Assembly (NCBI GenBank): GCA_947568835.1
Contig: OX387603.1
Location: forward strand, 27,676,651 to 27,740,650
Direction: 5' to 3'
DNA length: 64,000 nt
Source of the DNA: Protonemura montana
Taxonomy: Eukaryota > Arthropoda > Insecta > Plecoptera > Nemouridae
Part shown: piece after piece, positions 1 through 13,100 of the stretch
How the letters are laid out: each line of letters starts with the position of its first letter
How positions within the stretch are numbered: the stretch's first letter is position 1
Translations under genes and position numbers: made by a program
The notes under the pieces: generated by a model
The model's database searches: none
The model's input: only the letters and a program-made list of their open reading frames with translations
Told to the model about the DNA's origin: nothing

Positions 1-733
1 GATATATTTTGATGTGTGGAATCTGGAACACCAGACTTGTCTGGGAGAAAAAAGACAATCTTGCAAAGTATGTTAGTACCAGGCAGTGGGTCTAATTCAA
101 ATTCTAATTGACATAAAAATCTCAAACCCCTCATTTGCAGTTCTGACTTAGCAAACTATTTGAGCCCCTGTGAACAGTGTTGATGCAGAAAGGTTTTTTA
201 GTCAATAAAACCTTATGCTGACTGACAAAGGAAGAAGAATGAAGGAAGCTACCATTGAAACTTGTTCAATGTTAAGTTTTAACAAGTAGTAGGTGTCCCT
301 CATGCTGCCATACAATGTATTTCATGGTGGCATTTATGTAAAATATTTATATGTGCTATTAATTTTGTTCCAAGTCCCTTACAAATACCGATGTTGAGGA
401 CCTACACTAAATATTTGCTTTATTGTAATTATTATTGATCACTTCTTTATTAGAGATCCCAGTGCTTACCCTAAATCTTCATTCCTTTCGAATGTAGATC
501 GCAAAAGCTCTTTTTTTCTACTTAGCTATAAACGCTAAAATTCAAATAATTAGCACTACAATTTCGATAAAACTAATGCTAAAAACGCGTACCTTCTTTT
601 TTCGTCACCTATGTCTGAAATCTGCTATAGACATGAAATTCTGTACTTTTTCCATAACACCGCCATAACACCGAAATCCAAAAAGCTTACCACGAAATTA
701 TCGAAATCATAACACCATAAAATCTTGGCTCTA
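1..733. mobile_element. hAT-like element, copy A, left end outside window
   Basis: This stretch repeats the segment at about 3400-4093 at high identity and ends at 733 with the same terminus (reads ...ATCTTGGCTCTA), so it is the right part of a second copy of the element annotated at 2713-4093. Bases 173-289 read as 39 codons with one internal stop. They contain [10 protein letters not shown], then NLMLTDKGRRMKEATIET, which resembles the C-terminal dimerisation region of hAT transposases. Copy B has lost part of this stretch through an internal deletion. The element lies in a dynactin intron. The hAT assignment rests on this peptide and on the 8-bp target duplication of copy B. Confidence 0.7.
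173..289 (+). pseudogene. hAT transposase C-terminal remnant
   Basis: An uninterrupted match to the hAT C-terminal dimerisation block except for one in-frame TAA at codon 12. The pattern (S-x-D-A-E-R-x-F-S, then N-L-x-L-T-D-K-x-R-R-x-x-E-A) is typical of the last ~60 residues of hAT transposases. No longer transposase frame is visible in the window, so this is a fossil in a non-autonomous element. Confidence 0.6.
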
Positions 734-1191
734 GTGATTGGCTATTGCCATGGAGTTTAATTTAACTCCGACTTTCTCTTGGCATTAAGAACATTGTAAT
801 GCTGGGCAGAAGACAAATACAAATTAGATTGGTCAGTGAAGTCGGCGACAGATTTTCAACAAGTCAGAGATATTTTACCTGAAAAGCTTTGAACGTGAAA
901 CACTGGTGTTGTTTTACTAAATATAAGTTAATTAAAATAAAAATGATAAATAGCATCAACCTTTATTAATAATATTAATAATTTATTAATGAATCTTAAT
1001 CTAATAACTAAAGTAACTCACTACCTTTACTTACTTCCTATTAAGATATTTCATTCCATTAAATAATATTATATCCCACTTGGACCAACACTTCTTAATT
1101 CATATTCAGCCACCGGAGACCTACAATCTGCTCCCAAGATGTAAACAAATTAAATTAAATAAAAAAATAAATAGCATCGATATGTACTAAC

Positions 1192-4100
1192 CTGTAGCAG
1201 CAGCTGCACCACACGAGCATCGGTTGCAAAGCTTGCGGCGGCTGCGATTATCGTAGCGGAAACATCCGCCACCAGCGCGCCATCGTGCGCGGCCATATCT
1301 CCGAGCAGGGCAGACAACATGGCCGACAGAACAGCACCGCAGCGGCTCAGAGGTTCCAGTCGAACGTTCTCGTCCAGCTGAGAAGACCACCGAGTCAATT
1401 ATCATACATTTGCGAGATTCAATGACGTTAAACGGGTCTTTACTCTGGTCTTTATTTGGAAGATTTAATAATAGCATTTTTACTTTTTACTTTAAAAAAA
1501 AAAAAAATCCTGTGTCCACGGCTGTCCGTGCAGAAATTGTCAAAGGCCGCGTTTTTTGGCTTGGGTGCTTAGAAAAAATACTCCCATAAGAAATAACCCG
1601 TAGTGATTTTTCGACCCTTAGCACCTGGACAAACCTCTCATCAAATAGAATTCAAATAATTTGAGCATAGTCCTCCATCCTTCCTCTGTGTTGAAATAAT
1701 TTGGCTTTATGATAAAATTATTCGTTTAGCCACGGTAAGCGAATTACCGCAGGTATGTAATTAGCATATTGCATATTTTCGTGCAGTACCGCACTGAGCG
1801 TGCCGCGGCCGAGCCGTAGCGGCAGCGACAGCGCTCAGAAAAAAGAATCGGTAGGGAGGGGATAGACTTTTGGCAACTTTGGCCAACGGAGCGGTCGCAG
1901 GGAAAGACAAGATTCTACAAGAGAATCATACTCAGCTTGCAGATCGCGCCGCGCGAAAAGCCAGAAATCTTAGATAAATAATTTTATATCCATATTTTCA
2001 GAAAATTCTTGTAAATAGGTCAATTTCAATTGATACTACAGTTACAAATCTATGGTAAAAATTAATTTTGAATGGTTAATGCCTCTTTAAGTTACTGATA
2101 TATTGGTTTCCAATGATTGGCATTTAAACTCAGTGAAGGCAATTAGCCTGCTTTTTTACAACAATACGGCTTAGCATGAGCTAAAATTATTTCTCATTTG
2201 ATAAATGAATGATGTGCATTATTCTGCAAGATAGCAGAAGTCATATAGGATTAGATCGCCCAGTATCTGTATAACTTTATAAGACAAGGGATGGCATCCC
2301 TGTCTTCACGACGTTGTACAGATCGGCCACTCTACCTGGTCTCTCTTGACAAGTTCCACGAACGCATCCAACGTCTTCTCGTGTACGGAGAGTTCTTGGA
2401 GGGCAGCGGCCACTTTCAGTAGCGTGTCGGGAGAACAAACTTCCAGCGCCCGAAGAAGTTGATGCACAGGTACCTAGAAACCAAGCGGTATTCAAAGTCT
2501 GCAGGCTAGACCCCCTACTCTTTGTACTTGCATGGGCAACATTAATCCCTTCAGAAAGCCCTTGAATTTGTGAGGAAAATACAAGTAATCGTATTACCCT
2601 CAGCAAATAGCTACAGTATTTTCAGGAGAATCAGTAAAAAAAAACACTAAATAAATTAGGAAATAGGTTCTAATTCTGAAAATACTGTAATTGTTAAGCA
2701 ATTGACAATTACTAGAGCCACGATTATATGGTGATGCGCGAAATCGCGAATTGTTCTTATCTCTTGTTTTTCTTACAAATGAGTGCAATTCATTGAATTC
2801 CCAACTCAAATATGTAAGAAGCTCATCGCGACATAACGCGAAATTCACGAAAAATCATCCATAACAACGAAATCAACTATTTCCCGCGAAATCATCGCGA
2901 AATGAGCCTTTTCCCATCAAATTATCTTAAATTTCAGATAATCTGTTTTTTTTTTTCATTTTTATCAAACTATATTTCACGGAAAATAAATAAACAAATA
3001 AAATAACCCATTTGTTGTTATGCTAAATTAAGAGATAATGAAGCTATTTCACTGAAATATGTGTATTTTGCGAAATAGCCACTTATTTCCATGCAAAATA
3101 TTTAAAATGTTTATTTTATCTCTCTAAACACACATTTCCATGAATTTGTCATATTCAGGTCTGTTTCTCATCAAATGCTGTCAACATTCCTAAGCTTAGG
3201 GGGTAGAAGTAGTGGGGCAAAATGTTTGCAGTAGGAAACCATTGCCATTGGTTGGCTGAATCTTCCCCTCCTTGCCATGTGAGCACCAGCACCACATGCA
3301 TTCAGTCTATATAGAGATTAGCTGGGATTTCAAATTTCAATGGGGTGTAATAAATCTTTGACTTTTGAGGATCAAGCAAAGCAACTCTTTGTGAGTGATG
3401 GATATATTTTGATGTGTGGAATCTGGAACACGGGACTTGTCTGGGAGAAAAAAGACAATCTTGCAAAGTATGTTGTTAGTACCAGGCAGTGGGTCTAATT
3501 CAAATTCTAATGGATATAAAAATCTTAAACCCCTCATTTGCAGTTCTGACTTAGCAAACTATTTGAGCCCCAGTGAACAGTGTTGATGCAGAGAGGTTTT
3601 TTAGGGAAGCTACCATTGAAACTTGTTCAATGTTCAGTTTAACAAGTGGTAGGTGTCGCTCTTACTGCCATACAATGTATTTCATGGTGGCATTTATGTA
3701 AAATATTGATTTGTGCTATTAATTTTGTTCCAAGTCCATTACAAATACCGATGTTGAGGACCTACACTAAATATTTGCTTTATTGTAATTATTATTGATC
3801 ACATCTTTATTAAAGATCCCAGTGCTTACCCTAAATCTTCATTCCTTTTGAATGTAGATCGCAAAACCCCTTTTTTCTATTTAGCTATAAACGTTAAAAT
3901 TCAAATAATTAGCACTAAAAGTTCGATAAAACTAATGCTAAAAACACGTTTTTTCTTTTTTTCGTCACCTATGTCTGAAATCTGTTATAGACATGAAATT
4001 CTGTACTTTTTCCATAAAACCGCCATAACACCGAAATCCAAAAAGCTTACCACGAAATTATCGAAATCATAACACCGTAAAATCTTGGCTCTAACAATTA

Positions 4101-7100
4101 CTATCTAAAATTACTGAAAAGCTCCAGAATTTTCACTACCAGAATGCAACTTTGAGAGGCTTTATCCTAGAATAAACTGACATTCCCAAAGCATTCCTCC
4201 TTATCCCACCCTTGAAGCTGGGCTCTGTGTGTCCAGATAGCTCAGCTGGTAGAACACCTAACCAGCAATTGAGAGTCCTGGGTTAATATCCCGGTACAGT
4301 TGCACATTTTTTCAGTCCGGCTCCCTTTCTATCCTTCACTTGGTTTCAGCTTCCTCGTGGAAGAACCAGAAAATTAAAAAAGCCTGCAAACTGGAAAATG
4401 GTCACAGAGTATAAAAGACGAAGCCAGTTCATTCAATGGTTCAATGTTACCTGCAAGGAGTGCAGCAGCAGGGACATGCGGCTGCCGAACGCATAACGAC
4501 CCGCCTCCGTTCCCTTGACAACGTTGAATCGATCTAGCGGAGGCGGAACCGAGAACCGGTCCCTGGTCTGCCCCAGCAAGATGTCTGCCTTCAATGCCAG
4601 CCTCTCCAGAAGAAGCATCGTCTGAAGGAAACGTTAACAGTTGGACGCTGATACTTTTACAATCAGCAGCATCGAGAATCAAATCTTTAAAAACTGTTTA
4701 AAATCTTATTTATATTGAAATTATTAAAATGATTGAAATTAAAAATTTGTATTGCAAAATAATTTTTGCATTTTATTATTATGAACACTAACACCCCTTA
4801 AAAAAAAAGAGTTCTTCAAAAGCAAAAATCCTTATCCCACCTTGAGATTAGGAGATTTAGATAAGTCATGCTCAAAAAGTGTTCATTATAATAAAATACC
4901 CCGTACATTGCAAGCATTTGCAATTTAAATAAGATCTCATCTAATTTTTGCATTGCCCCTGACAATCCTGGTACTTCAAAACTTGGTCAAAAGCAATAAA
5001 TAAACAATAATATTTTTTTTTATTATTCAATCTACCCCTATCAATGCTATCATTGATCTGTAGGCATCCAGAGCCATTCAAGACATCCATAGAAACATCG
5101 TACATTTTTCTGTGAATTGGCTAAAAACTATTTAAGTACCAAAGTATTTTGATAACTTTGACATAAGATTAAGTGAATGGTAAGTTGTGCATAGAAAGGA
5201 ATCTTTCAGCATCAATGAAGTTAGGGTCAACAAGTAATTTAGTGCAAGTAGAATTATATTGCAATGTCGTTGCACATTGATAACAGCAGTCCACCATCTC
5301 TGATCGTAAATAACCTGGATAGCGGTTGCCATTGACACTTCAAACCCAAGGTTGCCACCTTGACAGTCCCTGGTTCTGAGTTCTCTCAAATAATTCATGC
5401 TATTTGAAGTGTTTTCATACGTAGCTTACCCAGTTTTCCTAGTTTTTACTACTTTAATAGTCAAAATTAGTTGAAGACATTTTTTAAAAACTCTAAAATC
5501 ATGATTCTATGTTCTATCCTGATTATTTGAGATCAGCTGGCTGGATCCTAAGCTCTATCCATGTTATTTGAGATCAGCTGGCTGGATCCTTTGCTCTATC
5601 CAGGTTATTTGAGATCAGCTGGCTGGATCCTATGCTCTATCCAGATTATTTGAGATCAGCTGGCTGGATCCTATGCTCTATCCAGGTTATTTGGGATCAG
5701 CTGGCTGGATCCTATGCTCTAGCCAGGTTATTTGAGATCAGTTGGCTGGATCCTATGCTCTATCCAGGTTATTTGAGATCAGCTGGCTGGATCCTATGCT
5801 CTATCCAGGTTATTTGAGATCAGCTGGCTGAATCCTATGCTCTATCCAGGTTATTTGAGATCAGCTGACTGAATCCTATGCTCTATCCAGGTTATTTGAG
5901 ATCAGCTGGCTGGATCCTATGCTCTATCCAGGTTATTTGAGATCAGCTGGCTGAATCCTTTGCTCTATCCAGGTTATTTGAGATCAGCTGGCTGGATCCT
6001 ATGTTCTATCCAGGTTATTTGAGATCAGCTGGCTGGATCCTATGCTCTATCCAGGTTATTTCAGATCAGCTGGCTGGATCCTATGCTCTATCCAAGTTAT
6101 TTGGGATCAGTGCTTGCTCATCATGCCTATGCCAGTCATAGCTTGGAACAAGTGTGAAGTTAAGACCTACCTGAATGGCGTCCTGGTCCCCACCGCGTGC
6201 CACCAGGTGGTCAGGCAAGAATCCGCCGAGAAGTTGAACCTGTTTGCGTAGCTGCGCTGTCTCCAGCTGCCGCAGCTCGAGGTCCACGGCTCGCGTGTGT
6301 GCACGACTCTCCGCAAACACTTTCTGTACGCAAGCGGACAAAAGATTCAAATAAAATATGTTTCAGAGTTGGTAAATCCTTTTGTTTTAAATATTATTGT
6401 TAAAAATAGATTACAGACCCTCGAGCAATCTTAACAAGAATAGTTTAGTATCAAGGATATTAAGATTGTTACCAAACCCACAATATATGAGGTTTAACCG
6501 TTTAATCAGGAGCAAATTTGAAACCATATGAAAACCACGTCAAAGTTCAGATTAACAACATTCAGATTCTCCACTAGCTTGTTTCACAAAAAATGCAGCC
6601 ATTGTTGACAACAAAGGATGATAGATCGGAGCTTTGCCCAAGTATTTATATAAATATATGAATTCTACATCCGTGAAACTTATCCGATAACTTGGATGTG
6701 CTCTATAGAAGCCTGTAGTTACCCCGAAGTCCAGCTGTTCCAACGCAAGAGGGCGCTGGGAGTTCTCGGCCTGTGCCTGTTGCAACGTCACGTTCTGCTG
6801 CTGCAGTTCCTGCACCAACTCTCGGAACTTGCCGATGATCTGGTCTCGGTCGGAGATTGTCTCCAAGGCAGCCTCTCGCTCGCGCTGCACCTGGTTTTAA
6901 GAGGACACGAGGAAGGTGGCGTTAAGTACGAGTTTAAGTACTTCTATTCCCAGAGTATTCTTTGTTCAAGATTCATAACATCTCTTAACTTGGCAAAGCA
7001 TTGAAATTCTTCACCACTTGACGCCAAATTTCTTCTCCAGGAAGTTGCACTCCCTCTATCTTTCCTTCTTCACTGCGACAAATATGCAGCTTCTTGGCAT

Positions 7101-10100
7101 CATATAAATTATTAGCTTGGGAATGCTTGCAGAACAACCTTTAACTTTTACAATCCAAATAGGCTAGACACAAGATGTGTTGATATCGTGTATACGACTG
7201 CTCTTGTGCAACTCTCTCATCAGCAGGCCACTTGTAATCACGGTCCATTTGATACACCGTGTCAGTGCTGTCCCTCTGAATTGTATCAAACCATGCACTC
7301 TGTCAAAACTATTTCAGCCGAGAATGAACCCAATCCCCGGGGACAGCCTGCTCCACTCCACCGAACCACCTGCTGTTTAATAACCATTCCACGAGCTACA
7401 CGCGCCTGCGTACCTTCCGCACAGCGCCGTTAGCAAGGTCCAGTTCCTCACGGAGTTCTGACTCGAGCTCGTGGCTGCCTTCTTGCACCTGCTCGTTCAT
7501 ATCTTGGAGGTCTTCCAGGTCAGCGACAGCATCTTCTAGCTCAGCTACACGCTCCTCCAGAGAAAGCTTGGCGTCGCCCAGAACACGAACCATCTCCTCT
7601 GCACCCAGGGCCGCATCCACCTACGCAGAGGGAGGGTAGCGTCAGAAACACTTCACTTCTACCTGCTCTGTTTTCAGATTATAAGTCCATACAGTTGGTC
7701 TAAAACCATTGATAACTGGTTGCTAATTCATAGAAGCAGCCATCAAGTGAAATTAAAAATAGAATTTTGTGAAAATCTTACTAAAAATTCAAGCATGTCA
7801 CAAACTTTAATACAGCCTAGTATATTATTAACTAATTAATAATTGCAATCAACCCAATTATGCAAAAAAATGAAAAATTCAAATATGTAATTAATAAGTG
7901 ACAGCTGAGCTAGAAGCTTCTTTGTAGAGCGCCAGATTCACTACAGGTAGCCGGTGACTGTTAAATTCACTGTTTTTCTTCATTACTCTGTGCCTATTGC
8001 TACGTCAATTGTGGGTAGACCCTCAGGGGAACTATTGCTATGTCAATTGTGGGTGGACCCTCAGGGGAACTATTGCTATGTCAATTGTGGGTGGACCCTC
8101 AGGGGAACTATTGCTATGTCAATTGTGGGTGGACCCTCAGGGGAACTATTGCTATGTCAATTGTGGTTAGACCCTCAGGGGAACTATTGCTATGTCAATT
8201 GTGGGTAGACCCTCAGGGCAACTATTGCTATGTCAATTGTGGGTAGACCCTCAGGGGAACTATTGCTATGTCAATTGTGGGTAGACCCTCAGGGGAACTA
8301 TTGCTATGTCAATTGTGGGGAACTATTGCTATGTCAATTGTGGGTGGACACTCAGGGGAACTATTGCTATGTCAATTGTGGGTAGACCCTCAGGGGAACT
8401 ATTGCTATGTCAATTGTGGGTACTGGGTAGACCCTCAGGTGAACTATTGCTATGTCAATTGTGGGTAGACCCTCAGGGGAACTATTGCTATGTCAATTGT
8501 GGGTAGACCCTCAGGGGAACTATTGCTATGTCAATTGTGGGTAGACCCTCAGGGGAACTATTGCTATGTCAATTGTTGGTAGACCCTCAGGGGAACTATT
8601 GCTATGTCAATTGTGGGTGGACACTCAGGGGAACTATTGCTATGTCAATTGTGGGTGGACACTCAGGGGAACTATTGCTATGTCAATTGTGGGTAGACAC
8701 TCAGGGGAACTATTGCTATGTCAATTGTAGGTAGACCCTCAGGGGAACTATTGCTATGTCAATTGTTAGTAGACCCTCAGGGGAACTATTGCTATGTCAA
8801 TTGTGGGTAGACCCTCGGGGGAACTATTGCTATGTCAATTGTGGGTAGACCCTCAGGGGAACTATTGCTATGGCAATTGTGGGTAGACCCTCAGTGGAAC
8901 TATTGCTATGTCAATTGTGGGTAGACCCTCAGGGGAACTATTGCTATGTCAATTGTGGGTAGACCCTCGGGGGAACTATTGCTATGTCAATTGTGGGTAG
9001 AACCTCGGGGGAACTATTGCTATGTCAATTGTGGGTGGACCCTCAGGGGAACTATTGCTATGTCAATTGTGGGTAGACCCTCAGGGGAACTATTGCTATG
9101 TCAATTGTGGGGAACTATTGCTATGTCAATTGTGGGTGGACACTCAGGGGAACTATTGCTATGTCAATTGTGGGTGGACCCTCAGGGGAACTATTGCTAT
9201 GTCAATTGTGGGTGGACACTCAGGGGAACTATTGCTATGTCAATTGTGGGTGGACCCTCAGGGGAACTATTGCTATGTCAATTGTAGGTAGACCCTCGGG
9301 GGAACTATTGCTATGGCAATTGTGGGTAGACCCTCAGGGGAACTATTGCTATGTCAATTGTGGGTAGACCCTCAGGGGAACTATTGCTATGTCAATTGTG
9401 GGTAGACACTCAGGGGAACTATTGCTATGTCAATTGTGGGTAGACCCTCAGGGGAACTATTGCTATGTCAATTGTGGGTAGACCCTCGGGGGAACTATTG
9501 CTATGTCAATTGTGGGTAGACCCTCAGGGGAACTATTGCTATGTCAATTGTGGGTAGACCCTCAGGGGAACTATTGCTATGTCAATTGTTGGTAGACCCT
9601 CAGGGGAACTATTGCTATGTCAATTGTTGGTAGACCCTCAGGGGAACTATTGCTATGTCAATTGTGGGTAGACACTCAGGGGAACTATTGCTATGTCAAT
9701 TGTGGGTAGACACTCAGGGGAACTATTGCTATGTCAATTGTGGGTAGACACTCAGGGGAACTATTGCTATGTCAATTGTGGGTAGACACTCAGGGGAACT
9801 ATTGCTATGTCAATTGTGGCTAGACCCTCAGGGGAACTATTGCTATGTCAATTGTGGGTAGACCCTCAGGGGAACTATTGCTATGTCAATTGTGGGTAGA
9901 CCCTCAGGGGAACTATTGCTATGTCAATTGTGGGGAACTATTGCAAGCTGTCAATACCAGACAAGACTTGCCTGCTCCTGAAGATCAGCGACGATGTTCT
10001 CCAACTCCTCGACACGCGTGCTCAGCTTCTGCTTTGTCCGCGACAGTTCCTGGACTTCCGATCGCGTCTGATCCGCCTCCTTAGCGAGCTTGTGTTGTTC

Positions 10101-13100
10101 GTGCTTCTCGTGTGCGGAAAGATCCCGCATCCTGCCGCGAAGACAAACATTGCTTGCACTCGGATCACACATTGCACCCAAGCGGTGGGACCTAACTAAA
10201 AACGCTACTCCTTGCGTTCAATCGCCGTGTTTCATACTTAAATCTCTTAGCTTTCAGGGCTATTTCCACTTGAAACAGGCTAACTTCTTGGTTAATGTTA
10301 GCTTTCTAGCATTCTGTTACTAAATGACAAACAATTGCCAATAATATTGCCAAAAAATGCAAAAAAAAGGTGCCAAGGATCCTGTAGCCTTAAAATTAAA
10401 TCAATCAGAACTGCAAGCTAGTAGGGATATAGGTTAGAATTACAGAACCCTGGTAAAATCCCCCTGGATTTCATCCATGGAATTCAATCTAAAGTATATC
10501 ATTGCAAATATGTTGAAAATACCCAGAATGCATACATACCTGACCAGCGTCTCTCGAAGACGGGCATTTTGCTGCTCAAGTTGTGTGAGCTCGTAGCTCG
10601 AAGCTCCGGTCCCGCCCTCGCCGCCAGTTCGTTCCGCTCGAAGGATCTCGAGGTCGAGAGTCAGTTCCTCGACACGCTCCTTGGCGGTCTCGAGCTCGAT
10701 GGCCAGCGTCTCAGACTGAAGACAAGACAACGGGTTTATGGAGAGAACATTTCCGAGCGGAGGTTGATTGCTATTTGCCAATAAAGTCACCACATTATTG
10801 AGGCTTTATCATAAGCCAGTCATCTGCCAGTCTATGTCATCTGTTTTTGATTTGGCTTTCAAAAATGTTAATTTCTTTGGTTGGATCAAGTCTCATCTGA
10901 TTACTTAGCAGATCTGTAGACATGACATTTTGCAGGGGAAACGATCGAGGAAGTTTGATTTGAATGACTCTGAAAAACAGATTCTGATACACGTTAAATA
11001 TGCAAAGGAACTCAGGTAACAATGAACAATGTTGAAGGGAAAGTCCATTGGATTTCACCAATGGAACTGACATTTTGAGAGATTTGTAGGAGAATATTTA
11101 GATAAATACACAAAAAAGATGCAAATTTAAATTTGATTTCAGTGATGATTCAGGAAGGCTTTGTTTTGTCACAAAAAAAGCAATTTTATTTAGCAGCCGT
11201 CACTACTTTCTCTCTGTCCTAATCACAGTTTAGTATTTGAACCTGGAAGGACGTGGTTTAACTTTTAAACTGTCGTTTGGAGGTCAGAGTAAGAAGTCCC
11301 ATTGATATTTTTTTGTATTTCTGAGTCACCAAATATTCCATTTTGAAGCAAACACATTGTTAAAAACTTTTTTTTTTTACTTTTTCTCTGTGTGTTGTCT
11401 AAGATTCTTGGTTTGCAATTATTAAAGTATCATTGTTTTAAAGCAAATTACTGCGCCGGTTAAAAGTTGGTGAAATCGGTCCCAAGTCTAGCAATAATAT
11501 CAAAATAAATAATGAAGTACCGACCTGGCTGATAGTTGAGTTTGAACGCAGTTAACTACGAAATGGAACGATGCTAGACCAGCATTTACTATCAAACAAA
11601 AGATGATCAAGTAAGCTCACCTTCTCCTCTGCCATCTCCTTGTCGAGCGTGGCCATCTCCATGGTCTCTGCAAGGTCTGACATTTCCTCGGCGTGAAGTT
11701 CACGAGCTTCGATCGCGTCTCGAGTCTCCTGCCGCGCACGTTGAAGGTCGCGCTGCAGCGACGCCTGTGACTCCAGGATTCGTGACTTGAACTCCAGAAG
11801 TTGGTCGACCTGGACTCGGCACTTCTCAAGCTCCAGCATCTTCTCCTTATCTTGCAGTCGCTTGGCTGCAAACCAAGAGAGATTCACATTCTCAGTTCAG
11901 CACTGAAACAATCTTTCATTTACATGCTACGACTATTGAAATTACTAGTGCTGGCAATGGCCATTTTGTTTCATTGTTAGAAATACTAATTCTTTTGAAG
12001 GGTTATAATGTTCATGATAATACGAGCCTTGGCACGATTGAGCTCAAGAATACCATTGTTGTCTTGAAAATACTTTGCAAGTGAATGTCTTGGTGGCACG
12101 CCCAATTAGACATTGCCACTACCTTTAAATTACATTTAGAAGTTAAATTGTTGGCCCAGTAGTCTTAAGAAACCTTTTGAAGGAGTGAGGATTTCTCCAT
12201 CCATAACTATAAAACAAGCAAGGGAAGTAAAGCTGTTCAAAATCTTGACATTCAGACCTCAACGTTGGTATTGAGATGCTTTCTTTCACCTCCCTGGGTC
12301 CCAACTTGCCTAGCGCTAATTTATTTCTTGGTTTAGCATTAGATTTTACTTGTCTTTATTAAATCCATGACCACATTTGTTGAGTTCAACTGCGATCTGT
12401 TTCGGCAACGTGTTTTTATTCAGAAGACGCTAAGAAATATATCTAGTAAGTGCCAGACCGAGTTGCTTACCGAGCAAAATGTATTTTGAGTAATAATTGA
12501 ACTAGCTTCTAATATATCTTTCTGACCTTTCAGTTTCATTAAGACTGGAACCAAGCTAACCTACTACTGCAGGCTGCGCACAAAACGGTTCCTCACAAAA
12601 AGCAACAAATTAACATCACGTTGTCAGGAAAGCTTTCCGATTGCTGAGCTGATTCTTACCGCGTAGGGTTTCTAGTTTCTCCAGCGCATCTGTGAGCTGC
12701 GCGCGCAGAGACTCGTCTGCCTGCGCCGCCGCCTGCGCGGCCTGCAACGCGGAGACTCGCTCCTCCACTGACGGGCCGGTTGTAGGAGTGGCGATCGCTG
12801 CTCCAGGCGTAAACTGCGGCTTCAGAGTCTCAACGAAGCCGGTCTGACAAACAAGAGACACCACATTAAATACACTGCAATACTTGACCGATATTTCAAG
12901 ACCAATGGCCCGAATTTCATTTTTATCTTTTGCGGAATTCCTTAGACCAAAAAGCTGATCTTGTGCGAAAGAAAGGTAACTGACCTCGACAAATGATGAC
13001 CTGGGCGTGGTGGCGGTACTGCCTGGTGTTGAGAACTCCGATTGACTGCGACTCATGGCCAGCGTTGCCCGGGAACTGAAACAAACAGGCAGCAGCCGTC

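Noticed and set aside
4231-4320. Functional tRNA gene
   Set aside because: The B box is decayed, the acceptor ends do not pair and there is no valid anticodon arm. The tRNA-like sequence at 32262-32374 fails for the same reasons.
5508-6111. Regular repeat array resembling a CRISPR
   Set aside because: Units are contiguous without unique spacers, and the genome is a spliced eukaryote. The same applies to the 38-bp array.
7954-10084. Many open frames of 66-113 codons reading [17 protein letters not shown]-type repeats
   Set aside because: They are the 38-bp minisatellite read in frame; 38 is not a multiple of three, so three units encode one 38-residue period in every frame. They are not genes.
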